Of a stretch of 64,000 nucleotides of DNA, positions 31,598-40,932 are shown piece by piece. The notes under the pieces are model-generated. The model had not been told where the DNA came from. It searched no databases and worked only from the letters and a program-made list of their open reading frames with translations. Position numbers and translations under genes: made by a program. Every line of letters begins with the position of its first letter. Positions within the stretch are counted from its first letter, which is position 1. Source of the stretch: Siphonodentalium dalli (Eukaryota; Mollusca; Scaphopoda; Gadilida; Siphonodentaliidae); assembly GCA_032622095.1 (NCBI GenBank), contig CP136067.1:96152707-96216706 (forward strand), in the 5' to 3' direction.

Positions 31598-33020
31598 GTC
31601 AGGATCCTGGTGTTACCAAGGACCCCAAGGTTTTTGATACTTTTAATCCAGGTAGTGATGTGCGGTCTTGAAATTTCATTTCGGTTTTGGTATGTTTTTT
31701 GTAGAAAAACAAGGTTTTGGTTTGGGGTTATGGTTTTACTCAGGACACCAATTACTATATGCATAGAGCAGATGGTGTAATATTTGACATAATATTTGCA
31801 GCCATTTTCCAGTGATTTCCATATTCAAAGGCAATATGTGCCATTATCGCTCATATGATATCCAAATGTTCCAAATTGAAACTGCTGCTAGTAATGGTGA
31901 CAAATAGCAGATGACAATAGTGTGCGCTTACCACACGTCTTCAGCGACATTCAGTGACCAGCAGTGTCAGTTAATTGAAGCCAGAAGAATAGGTTTTATA
32001 GAATATATTGGTTGCAGTTTGGTTTTGAAATAAAACTGAAAGAAAACCGAGAAACCGTACATCACTTTATCCAGGACATAATCTTCATACCCCCAATGAC
32101 TCCTCGATTAAGCTAGTCCTGCTGAAAGCACACAATGACATGTATCTACGACTAGGTTTTTAACATTGCCGTAATATCAGTTTCAGGTTCATGGTATTCC
32201 CCAAGAGCCCAATGTTTTTAGTACATAACACTTTCTATCCAGGACATGATCTTCATTTTCAATTTCTGAAATACCACAGAGAGAAAGTCATGGTGAAAGC
32301 ACCAACAATTCCACTCCAATTATGCAACAATTCCACACTCCAATTATCGTATGACAGACAGAAGTTAGGTTATTGCCTGGGACAGAGCTTCCCAGATGGG
32401 TAAAAAATGTGGAGCTCATTAAAGAAGAATAATAATGCTTGAACCTGAATCCCAAATTCTAAGACTTACACAACTGACACTAACCTAACTGCGGGATCAT
32501 TCAGCTATCAAACAGAAAAAACATTTGAGAAATATAAAGACTTGCCACCATGACCTGAATGAACGACTATTTTTTTTTTACATAGCTTTGGCCCGTGATA
32601 TCGGAATCAGGATCCTGGTGTTACAAAGGACACCCCCCCCCCCCCAGGTTTTTTTTAAATAAAACACTTTTAATCCAGTATATAATCTTCATTTAAAATT
32701 GTCGAAGTACCCCCAATTACTCTTCGATTTATAAGATAGTCCTGCTGAAAGCACACAATGACATGTATCTAGGACTAAATTTTTAACATTGCTGCAATGT
32801 CAGGTTCATCGTATTCCCAAGAGCCCAATGTTTTTAATATATAACACTTTTTATCCAGGACATGATCTTAATTTTCAATTTCTGAAATACCACAGAGAGA
32901 AAGTCATGGTGAAAGCATGCAACAATTCCACTCCAATTATCATATGACAGACAGAAGTTAGGTTATTGCCTGGGACAGAGCTTCCCAGATGGGTACAAAA
33001 TGTGGAGCTCATCAAAGCTT
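31598..33020 (+). repeat. Tandem duplication of a 410-bp block
   Basis: Copy 1 (31598-32420) and copy 2 (32604-33020) share ATCAGGATCCTGGTGTTAC, CTAGTCCTGCTGAAAGCACA, CAATGACATGTATCTA, CACAGAGAGAAAGTCATGGT and GGGACAGAGCTTCCCAGATG. Copy 1 is longer because a 415-bp transposon sits inside it. A short duplicated CAACAATTCCACTCCAATTA is also present only in copy 1. No coding frame is conserved. Confidence 0.9.
31653..32067 (+). mobile_element. hAT-like MITE with 8-bp target duplication
   Basis: Ends TAGTGATGTGCGGT and ACCGTACATCACTT are inverted repeats that fit the hAT terminal pattern. The flanks AATCCAGG (31645-31652) and TATCCAGG (32068-32075) are an 8-bp target duplication with one mismatch. 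The second copy of the surrounding duplication, near 32660-32690, reads straight through this site, so the empty site is preserved in the window. No transposase frame. Confidence 0.85.
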
Positions 33021-33231
33021 AATAATGGGATGAGAGGGAACTAATATAATTACTGTTATATCGATGGTTCAGAAGGGACAGACAGCTGAAGTAGCACATA
33101 ATTAGCAATTACTTGTTAATTAACCTAATAACCTTATCCTTATGGTGTCTGAAAGTGCAGTACAAAAGCACTAGATAAGGTTAGGAAGAATGAAGTACAA
33201 TAGGTGGTATATTTACAAGCAAGCAACACCC

Positions 33232-33247
33232 ACCCCCCCCCCCCCCC
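33232..33247 (+). repeat. Poly-C run
   Basis: A run of about 16 C residues. Similar runs occur at 10137, 10265, 32630, 48609, 56993, 57055, 57527, 59515 and 59859. Confidence 0.9.
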
Positions 33248-33282
33248 AATACTTATCAAACACTTCTCAAGTTGTCCCGTCA

Positions 33283-33545
33283 TTAACCCTTTCATGACTG
33301 GAGCTTACTGAAATTTTGTGAAAACATTGTGCCAATGCATTCTTTTATATATGCGAGTCTCCCAAAATGAGCCTTGCATATATAAGAGAATGCATTGGCC
33401 TCATTATATTTACATTGGCGTTATAAGCCAGTGTATTCTCTTATATATGCAAGGCTCCCTATTGGAGACATGTATATATAAGAGAATGCACTGGCACAGG
33501 GTCTTTAAAGCTGCATCAGCGCAGCTCCCACCATAAGAGGGTTAA
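33283..33545. mobile_element. Family C, copy 6
   Basis: TTAACCCTTTCATGACTGGA and CTCCCACCATAAGAGGGTTAA-type ends with TTAA on both sides. Two hairpins, CCAATGCATTCTTTTATATA and CCAGTGTATTCTCTTATATA with inverses, are separated by a TTATATTTACATTGGCG spacer. Confidence 0.9.
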
Positions 33546-34094
33546 TAACAATAAATAACAATCATTGTATCATTCATGATGCATAAAGGTGGTTTTTCAA
33601 ACATATTTAGTCATGTGTTTACACCCCCCATGCCCCAAGCAAGGTGTTTTAACACTTTCTAATCATCATATTGACAAGTAGTTATCCCATAGGAAATGTT
33701 CAGATAATAATTTCTGTACTTTTATTTATCTGTCGTCTGCTTATATTACCTGTGCATGCCTCCAAATCAATAATAGACCATTCCGATCACACTATTTAAC
33801 TGACTTGGAGAATCCATTTAGTATAGAAAGGTTTATTCATCATGAATAAATGGGAAACTCGGTGTCGTTATTCATGCAATCTCTATCCTTATGTATATCA
33901 TTACACCCACCCCACCCCACCAGACCTGACTAGTTCCTGCCTAGTGAACACAATTAATCACTGCTATGCTAAAATGAAAACAGTGCTGAGTGTGTGCATG
34001 GCATGCCTTATGGTGCTAAAAGAATACATATATACAACCTCTGTAAGCTAAAAATAAATGGATATGGCACACGTATATAATATTTATGTTATAC
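33546..34094. other. Likely intron sequence of the minus-strand gene
   Basis: This is the sequence just downstream of the 197-bp exon on the minus strand. No next exon was recognised. The plus-strand open frame at 33842-34051 has no domain. Confidence 0.35.
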
Positions 34095-34291
34095 CTGTGA
34101 ATCCATATTGAAATCGCCGAGAAGGTCGATTCCGTTAGAATAACTCATGTCTGTGTTGCTGGCAGGACTGAAAGGGTCAAATTCCAGCAAATTGTCATGT
34201 GACGTTGGCGTGACTTTCTTACTGATGGCTGCAGGCTGTTCTCCAAACTCCAACAACTCGTCAAACTGCGACATGGTCCGCTGGACGGCTT
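34095..34291 (-). CDS. Exon of an unidentified gene with clathrin/AP-2 motifs
   Basis: On the minus strand the exon follows TTTTCTTCAG and ends CAG|GTATAA, a good acceptor and donor. It is 197 bp, entering in phase 1 and leaving in phase 0. The 109-bp exons upstream end in phase 1, so the reading frame joins without a break. The product reads AVQRTMSQFDELLEFGEQ, later DNLLEFDPFSPASN, then DLLGDFNMDSQ. LLEFD fits the clathrin-box pattern and DPF the AP-2 alpha-appendage motif, so an endocytic adaptor tail is plausible. I do not recognise the gene. A MITE lies 15 bp upstream of the acceptor. Confidence 0.65.
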
Positions 34292-34306
34292 CTGAAGAAA
34301 ACCATA

Positions 34307-34535
34307 CAAGCCTTGAAATAGTGTGTCATTTGCAGAATGAGGTCCCCAGAGGGTGAAATTAGTGACACTACTCCACACAGCGGGCTAGTATCACTAAATC
34401 ACCCTCTGGGGACCTCATTCTCCTTAGGCCTCGTCTTCTGGGAAGTATCTATAGTCTTAAATTAAAAAATTTACTTTTTCCCTTCTGTTCAGTTTCTATA
34501 TACAATAATTTGCAGAAGATAAAATTCATAACTCA
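34307..34535. mobile_element. MITE family B, copy 6, right end truncated
   Basis: Left end CAAGCCTTGAAATAGTGTG and the arms AGAATGAGGTCCCCAGAGGG and CTCTGGGGACCTCATTCTCC are present, followed by ATCTATAGTCTTAAATTA and CTTCTGTTCAGTTTCTATAT. The right outer end is missing. It lies within the intron immediately beside the exon at 34095-34291. Confidence 0.8.
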
Positions 34536-35006
34536 GGCGACAATTTTTTTTGCAAAAACTTTATAAAATGAAAAACTCTGCTCAAATAATGTCATAATCA
34601 CATGTATTTCCTATGGCAGCAACTATCTGTACCAAGTTTGTTTTAATTTGACCAGAAAATGAAGGAATACACGCTTGGACAAAGTTGCATCCACAGATGG
34701 ACAGTCAGATGGATGGATGGATAAACAGAGAGATAAGCTGTTTCCAGTTTACTCATCCGTACAACTTGTTGCAGGAAGCATAAATAGTCAGCAATACTGA
34801 CACTGCAGCACATATGAAACAACAACTTACCACACTGTAGCCTTCTAAAACTGAGAAACAACATGAAACTCAATTCCTCCCCATATAGATGACCAAAGCG
34901 TTCATACAGGGACAAGCATAGAGGATTTAAATTGGGAGAAGTCACTTGTCCCTATAGATTATTAGGGACAAATGGACTGACTGTTATCAAGGAGAAGTCA
35001 TAATCA
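34536..35006. other. Intronic non-coding sequence with an old repeat
   Basis: Near 34610-34720 the inverse of the ATAACTC/GGATGG-type repeat is visible (CAGATGGATGGATGG tail). No exon is supported by splice sites. Confidence 0.4.
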
Positions 35007-35040
35007 GGGTTCGAGCTGCTACTTGCCAAATTTCCCCAAT
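35007..35040 (+). mobile_element. Truncated hAT end
   Basis: CAGGGTTCGAGCTGCTACTT followed by GCCAAATTT closely resembles the left end of the hAT element at 25036 (CAGGGTTCGCGCTGCCTATT). It breaks off at a family A MITE after about 34 bases. Confidence 0.55.
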
Positions 35041-35187
35041 GGAAATATGGCTTGTTGCCATTCATCGGAAAGCTCTCAGTGAGAGCTTTCCGATGAATGG
35101 CAACAAGCCATATTTCCGACTATATCCTGAAAAGTTACCCACAATTCTGCTGTGGTTAAGGAGTCGATTATTTAGGGCATTACTGTA
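35041..35187. mobile_element. MITE family A, copy 10, left outer arm missing
   Basis: Starts within the arm (GGAAATATGGCTTGTTGCCA), passes the hairpin centre GAAAGCTCTCAGTGAGAGCT and ends with a full right arm to CATTACTGTA. Confidence 0.85.
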
Positions 35188-35559
35188 CACCATTATAATC
35201 AGCCTTCTATGGTCCAATAAGTATTATGCAAATACAATAGCTCATTCATAAAATGATTGCCATCAGTAAGGACACCATTATGATGGTTCGATAAGTATTA
35301 TGCAATACAATAGCTCATTTATAAAATAACTGCAATGAGTTAGTACGCCATTATAATCAGAAAATACAGTTTAAATATACTGTAGGGGTATATGCATACT
35401 GACATAGGAGAAAGAAGTCACTAAATCTCACAAGGACAAAATTAGGGAGAAGTAACACATTTTAGGGATAGATATGTCCTAATTTGCCCTCTAGGCTGGT
35501 CCCTGTCAGGTGATATATCTTTTACATATACCCCACCCTACTAATAAAGATACAAATAC
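35188..35559. other. Intronic non-coding sequence
   Basis: CACCATTATAATCAG, ATAAGTATTATGCAA and AATAGCTCATT(C/T)ATAAAAT occur twice about 75 bases apart, a short tandem repeat. Otherwise nothing was recognised. Confidence 0.4.
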
Positions 35560-35668
35560 CTTCAAAAGTTTCTGTTGCGTATTCCGTGGAATCCATGTTT
35601 ACAGAAAGTCCATCTATTTTACATTCAAATGAGGTGAAATCCCCAAACAAATGGATTGGACACACAAA
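35560..35668 (-). CDS. Alternative exon, version b (109 bp)
   Basis: On the minus strand it follows AATCTCAG and ends GAAG|GTATTTG. It reads FVCPIHLFGDFTSFECKIDG, then LSVNMDSTEYATETFE, in phase 0 to phase 1. Version a at 37359-37467 differs at only a few residues (ESKIDALSANMDSMEYATES). Both versions keep splice sites, length and frame. At 109 bp the exon cannot be included twice without a frameshift, so the pair is likely used one at a time. The family is not recognised. Clear protein-level conservation against freer change outside argues both are under selection. Confidence 0.65.
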
Positions 35669-35682
35669 CTGAGATTACTGTG

Positions 35683-36111
35683 CAAGCCTGCAAATAGTGT
35701 GCCTGACATTTACAGAATGAGGTCCCCAGAGGTCACCCTTTTAGTTTAGTGACGCTCTACCACACAGCAGGCTAGCATCACCAAATTCACTCTCCGGTGA
35801 CCTCATTCTGCTCATTCCGGGAAGTATCTATAGTCTCAAATTAACATTGTTTTTAGTTACTTTTTCCCTTCTGGGAAGTTTCTATATCCCCTAATTTGCA
35901 GAACATAAATTGCATAATCGAGGTGACTATTAAATGGGTGAACATCACCAACTTCAATTGGGGAACTTCAATCTGATCCCAGATCTCCCATAGCAATTGA
36001 GTCCTAAAGGGTGAATTTGGTGATTCTAGCCCATTGTATGAGATAGCATCACTAAATTCACCCTCTGGGGACCTCATTCTACAAATGACAGACATACTAG
36101 TTGCAGCCTTG
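35683..36111. mobile_element. MITE family B, copy 7, flanked by a 22-bp direct repeat
   Basis: Ends CAAGCCTGCAAATAGTGTG and CATACTAGTTGCAGCCTTG with the usual long interior (GTGAACATCACCAACTTCAA and others). The bases on either side, 35661-35682 and 36112-36133, are the same 22-mer with one mismatch (CACACAAACTGAGATTACT then G/C TG). This repeat includes the first bases and the acceptor of the 109-bp exon. The beginning of the sequence after it matches the upstream flank of exon version a. Confidence 0.85.
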
Positions 36112-36133
36112 CACACAAACTGAGATTACTCTG

Positions 36134-36467
36134 CAAAGGTTACAGGGACTTCTCAATCAACATCGTGTCAATTTGTCCCAAATCAGTACGCAGTAAACGA
36201 GATCTGGAACTGTTCAAATAAATTAATTTAAAAATGATATTCATTGTTATCTGGCAAGATTGCTATAATTAACGAATAAAAAATTATATTTATTGAGAAA
36301 TATAATTTTGATCATAAGTCGTTGACTTGATTTACTTGTAAACGTGGCTGTCATAGTTGATTTGAACCCGCAGTTATACAAGGAATGGTCTATTATTCAT
36401 TTGCAAGGGTTTTCAGGATACATATAAGACGGCAGACATAAATTCAGATAATACAAGAGAAGAATGA
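36134..36467. other. Intronic non-coding sequence
   Basis: The first 55 bases (GGTTACAGGGACTTCTCAAT...GTGTCAATTT) match 37481-37530, so the exon duplication extended into the intron. The rest is unique and AT-rich. Confidence 0.5.
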
Positions 36468-36553
36468 TTCATATTTATGGCGAGGCTCCCTATTAAAGGG
36501 AGACTCTCAAATATAAGAGAATGTATTGGCACATGGATTTCACAATAGGTTAA
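36468..36553. mobile_element. Family C fragment, copy 7
   Basis: GGCGAGGCTCCCTATTAAAG, TATAAGAGAATGTATTGGCA and a right end ATAGGTTAA remain from the right hairpin. The left half is missing. Confidence 0.6.
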
Positions 36554-36687
36554 AAGGTCTCTACTGCCATCTTATATTTATATTTCTTATATTTGTATTT
36601 CTTATATTTATTCTGATATTTTCTTTCCAATTTTAGCCATGAATATACTAACATTTCATTTATACCCATAAGATGTGCCCAGATTTA

Positions 36688-37333
36688 CAAGCCTTGAACT
36701 AATGTGTCTATCATTAGCAGAATGAGGTCCCCAGATGGTGAATTTTTAGTGACACTATCCCGCACTGTGGGCTAGAGTCACCCAATTCACCCTCTGGGGA
36801 CCTCATTCTGTTTAGGCATCAACTGCTATGGGAGACCTGGGATCAGATTGAATTTCCCCAGTTAAAGTCGGTGATGTTCACCCATTTAGTTACCTCAATG
36901 ATCCAATTTATCTTCTACAAACTAAGGGATATAGAATCTGAACAAAAGGGAAAATGTAACTAAAAACAATGTTAATTTGAGACTATAGATATTTCCCAGA
37001 ATATGAGGCCTAAGCAGAATTATGCTTAGGCCTCAACTGCTATGGGAGACCTAGAATCAGATTGAAGTTCCCCAGTTGAAGCTGGTGATGTTCACCCATT
37101 AGTCACCTCAATTATGCAATGTATCTTCTGAAAATTAGGGGATATACATAGAAACTGAATAGAAGGGAAAAAGTAACTAAAAACCATGTTAATTTGAGAC
37201 TATAGATACTTCCCAGAATATGAGGTATAACCAGAATGAGGTCCCTAGAGGGTTAATTTAGTTAATTAATTCACTAAATTCACCCTCTGGGGACCTTATT
37301 CTGCAAATGAGAGACACACTATTTCAAGGTTTG
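36688..37333. mobile_element. MITE family B, copy 8, longest form
   Basis: Ends CAAGCCTTGAACTAATGTG and CACACTATTTCAAGGTTTG. The interior block (TCAACTGCTATGGGAGACCT to GACTATAGATACTTCCCAGA) is present twice in tandem, which explains the 646-bp length. Flanks CCAGATTT and CCAGATAA may be a decayed 8-bp target duplication. Intronic in the minus-strand gene. Confidence 0.85.
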
Positions 37334-37358
37334 CCAGATAACCAGTCTCTATATATAC

Positions 37359-37467
37359 CTTCAAAGCTCTCAGTTGCATATTCCATGGAATCCATGTTTG
37401 CAGAAAGTGCATCTATTTTACTTTCAAATGAGGTGAAATCCCCAAACAAATGGATTGGACACACAAA
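37359..37467 (-). CDS. Alternative exon, version a (109 bp)
   Basis: On the minus strand it follows AATCTCAG and ends GAAG|GTATAT. It reads FVCPIHLFGDFTSFESKIDA, then LSANMDSMEYATESFE, in phase 0 to phase 1, and so joins to the 197-bp exon at 34095-34291 in frame. It is the upstream member of a tandem exon pair about 1.8 kb apart. The upstream intron flank (AAGTAACCGTAAACCTTTGC on the minus strand) is shared with version b. Upstream exons of the gene were not found in the window. Confidence 0.65.
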
Positions 37468-37863
37468 CTGAGATTACTGTGCAAAGGTTTACGGTTACTT
37501 CTCAATCAACATTGTGTCAATTTAACATTTATCGCAATGGGTTTGGTAACATCAATGTCAACAGGGTTAGCGACCCAAGTCTTCTGTATCAACCAGCCCC
37601 CATAAATCACTCATGAAACATGTGTATCACAATAAATCTTATTATATGTCTAGATATATCCATATTAGCCTGGTCACATCATCCTACCCAGAGCTGGACC
37701 TTCTCTGATGTGACTTATTGAGTAAGCTAAGATGTTGGTGGGTCAAAAGCAGTCCTCAAAATTGGACATGGCAATAAGCAATGTGGGAAACACTGTTCCA
37801 CAGCATTAAATTTGCTGAGTGACATTTTTCCTAATTTCGAGGGCTGGTCCAGGTCGTACTTAG
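37468..37863. other. Non-coding, probably intron
   Basis: No exon was recognised. GGCTGGTCCAGGTCGTACTT and nearby bases lead into a family C element. Confidence 0.35.
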
Positions 37864-38138
37864 TTAACCCTTTGAGTAAAGAAAGGATTAACCCTTTATG
37901 GAACCCCAGACAGAGAGAACAATGCGATGTTGACTGTCGTCTGCTTGGGTTCGTTTGGGGCTCTATACAGGAGTTTTATATAAAACTCCCATGATGGGAG
38001 CTGTGCTGGTGCAGCAATAAAGATCATGAGCCAGTAGATTCTTTATATATGCGAGTCTCCCTCGCATATGTAAGAGAATTCACTGGCTTACAAGGTCAAG
38101 GGCTAAATTTCAGGAAGCTCCAGTTATGAAAGGGTTAA
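37864..38138. mobile_element. Family C, copy 8
   Basis: TTAACCCTTTGAGTAAAG and a second TTAACCCTTTATGGAACCCC lie at the left; CAGTTATGAAAGGGTTAA is the right end. Only one reduced hairpin (CCAGTAGATTCTTTATATAT with GTAAGAGAATTCACTGG) remains. ACTGTCGTCTGCTTGGG and TTGGGGCTCTATA also occur in the element at 13825-14280. Confidence 0.7.
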
Positions 38139-38438
38139 TAATGATGTTGTTGAGTCTTGCCGATTGATTTAATTATGATGTTGGGCTATTGTTGAGAACA
38201 AGAAGGTGGTAAATAAAGTATGCACTTAAATGTAGTCTGTGGATATTGGCTCTGTCTTAGATTACTTTTTTAGTCCCTGCTCAATTTACAACAACCAAAA
38301 CAGTATTTTTTCTAAAGGATGAGGCACCCTATTCATGAATTTTCAAAAACTTTCAATTTCTAACTATCAATTTGAAGGAAAAAAATCATTATTATAACAA
38401 CACATGTTTACCCTCACAATATGAGAGATGCATTTGAA
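38139..38438. other. Non-coding, nothing recognised
   Basis: AT-rich sequence between two TTAA elements. No exon or repeat was found. Confidence 0.35.
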
Positions 38439-38671
38439 TTATAACCCTAAGTTCATGACAGGAGATGCGCTGGAAATATGGCTTGTTGCTATTCATCGGA
38501 AAGCTCTCCCCAAGAGCTTTCCGATGAATGGCAACAAGCCATATTTCCAACTAAATCCTGAAAAGTTACCCATAATTCTGCTGTGGTTAAGAAGTCGATT
38601 ACTTAGAGCATTACTGTAAGAGAAGCATTGGCACAGGTTTTTATGCAAAATTTCAGTCATGAAAGGGTTAA
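38439..38671. mobile_element. Family C, copy 9, interrupted by family A
   Basis: The left end TTATAACCCTAAGTTCATGA and CAGGAGATGCGCTGG, and the right end GCATTGGCACAGG...TCAGTCATGAAAGGGTTAA, are family C. Between them sits a family A fragment at 38472-38618, which has replaced the hairpins. The right TTAA is shared with the next element. Confidence 0.7.
38472..38618. mobile_element. MITE family A, copy 11, nested
   Basis: GGAAATATGGCTTGTTGCTA through the centre GAAAGCTCTCCCCAAGAGCT to a full right arm ending AGAGCATTACTGTA. The outer left arm is missing, as in copy 10. Confidence 0.85.
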
Positions 38672-39409
38672 CTGGTTCGCTGCTAAATATCCTACATACA
38701 CGTAATAAAATGCGTATATATATTTCAACAAACAGAAAATTATTGAATTTTATGCTCGCAGTTGATAATTTGCACTCTTTTCTCAAATTTGACATATATA
38801 CATTTGTGATTATGTTATGAGCCTGGATGTCTCACTAGGCTATGGTTATGAGCTTGGATGTCTCAATAGGCTATGGTTATGAGTCTGAATGTCTCATTAG
38901 GCTATGGCTATGCCTATGGGCCTGGATGTCTCATTAGCCATTCGGCTATGGGTCTGGATGTCTCATTGGGCAATAATTATGAGTCTGGATGTCTCATTAG
39001 GCAATGGTTATGAGCCTGGATGTCTCATTAGGCTATGTTTATGAGCCTGGTTGTCTGTTTGTCAAAGTAGGTTATCGATATGAGCCTGGATGTCTGATTA
39101 GGTTATGGTTATGAGCTTGGTTGTCGGCCGCCCTTAGGGCAAAACATTTGTAATTTACTCAAACTTTTCGCGATATAAGTACCTTTTCTGACAATTTTAT
39201 TGGTCAGCATCCATTCAAACTTCACAATATCCCAATTTAATTATATATGTAACAATATTTCTGAAATATTACATGACAAACGCTATTTAAATGATTAAAC
39301 TAAACAAGAGTTGACTAAACAAGACAGTGTCATTGCCAAAGCCCATATCTGGGCTTCCAGCACTCTTACATAGGGTCCAAATATGGGCTTTCAGCACTGA
39401 ACCAGTTAA
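38668..39409 (+). mobile_element. TTAA element G, copy 1, with 31-bp minisatellite
   Basis: TTAACTGGTTCGCTGC at the left and CACTGAACCAGTTAA at the right are inverted ends flanked by TTAA. A second copy lies inverted at 62034-62813 and has the same two boundaries, which confirms the ends. The interior holds a 31-bp array (38812-39125) and GCCCATATCTGGGC plus AATATGGGCTTTC near the right end. It is a non-autonomous piggyBac-like element by target site. Confidence 0.85.
38812..39125 (+). repeat. 31-bp minisatellite inside element G1
   Basis: Units of TATGAGCCTGGATGTCTCAT plus TAGGCTATGGT are repeated about 10 times with drift and two irregular insertions (near 38930 and 39055). The inverted copy at 62325-62660 shares the same irregularities, so the array pre-dates the spread of element G. 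Confidence 0.93.
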
Positions 39410-39935
39410 AGGGGGACTGTACCCCAATTTCAATAAATTCAGAATAATTAATAACAGCAACATTTTACTCCACCAACATCATAACTAAAATTAGCAGGAC
39501 CCACCAACATCATAGAAAATTAGCAGGACCACTTAACCAGGGGTGTATGCAGCAAGTATATACCTCAACATTCTATGGGATGGAGGAAATTCCATTCTGT
39601 TTGGTCAGAGGTAGTGATCTTGTTCACACAAATAATTCCTCAAAGATTTCCCAGATAACATAGTGTAAGTCTTGGAGATGTGAGGATAACATTTAGAAGC
39701 TTTCAGCAAACCATGGTCTATCTGTCTGCACATCTGTAACCATTTATCAACAAACCAATGCTAACTTCTGCAAAACTTTTTTACTGATAAATATTTAGAA
39801 CCATGGAAAATGAACTGTTTTGATGTCGGACAATAGCCCTGTGTACATGCTTGTACTGTATATTTCTTACTGAAATAAACCATCATATCTTAATTAATGA
39901 AGAGATTGAGCTTGTAAATTCCTATCTTGTAACAG
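39410..39935. other. Non-coding, nothing recognised
   Basis: CCACCAACATCATA and AAATTAGCAGGACC occur twice near 39470-39530. No exon was found. Confidence 0.4.
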
Positions 39936-40322
39936 CATGCCTGAAAATAGTGTGTCTGTCATTTGCTGAATGAGGTCCCCAGAGGGTGAATCTAACACAA
40001 TGGTCTAGCATCACCAAATTCACCCTCTTGGGACCTCACTCTGCTTAGGCATCATTATCTGCGAAGTATCTATAGTTTCCAAATAACATTGGTTTTAGTT
40101 ACATAACATAATCGAGATGACTTACAGGTGAACATCACCAACTTCAACTGGGGAACTTCAATCTGATCCTTAAGGTCTCCCATAGCAGGTTTATGCCTAA
40201 GTAGAATGAGGTCCCCAGAGGCTGAATTTGGTGATGCTAGACTGCTGTGTGGGATAGCGTCACTAAATTCACCCTCTGGGGACCTCATTCTGCAAATGAC
40301 AGACATACTATTTGCAGACTTG
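39936..40322. mobile_element. MITE family B, copy 9
   Basis: Ends CATGCCTGAAAATAGTGTG and CATACTATTTGCAGACTTG. Interior includes GTGAACATCACCAACTTCAA and TCTCCCATAGCAG. Confidence 0.85.
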
Positions 40323-40704
40323 TCTTTTATGAAATACTCATTGATTACTAGTACATGTACCCTTATGACATGTTCAGATAATGTTCAGCCTATGGCAGTT
40401 TCTTGATCTTATTATCTCTCACCAATGAATAGGAATTCTTCTGCCCCTATTTTCTTTTTGTCTATCTGCCTGTCGTATGATTTTATTTCCTGAACATCCA
40501 TTAAAATGAATAATAGACCATTCACATGTGTACTTTTATAACTGAATGGGAGAATCCATTTAGTAAAGAAAGTGTTAAAGAGGTGTGAAACATGGCCCTG
40601 AAAATATAGCCTGTATTTGATTTCGGGGGGGGGATAGGTCTCGAGGTGCATCATTAGAATAGGCAGAGGGTTTTGAACTTGTAAATTCCTATCTTCTTAT
40701 CATG

Positions 40705-40932
40705 TATAGTAATGCCATAAATTATCGACTCCTTAACCACAGCAGAATTATGGGTAATTTTTAAGGTTTTATTCGGAAATATGGCTTGCATCTAGTTGCC
40801 ATTCATCAGAAAGCTCTCACTCTCCGAGAGCTTTCCAATGAATGGCAACAAGCCATATATCCAACTAAATACTGAAAAATTACCCATAATTCTGCTATGG
40901 TTAAGGAGTCGATTATTTAGGGCATTACTGTA
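40705..40932. mobile_element. MITE family A, copy 12, full palindrome
   Basis: TATAGTAATGCCATAAATTA and ATTTAGGGCATTACTGTA ends; the centre CTCTCACTCTCCGAGAGC is slightly enlarged. A six-base insertion lies in the left arm. Confidence 0.88.
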
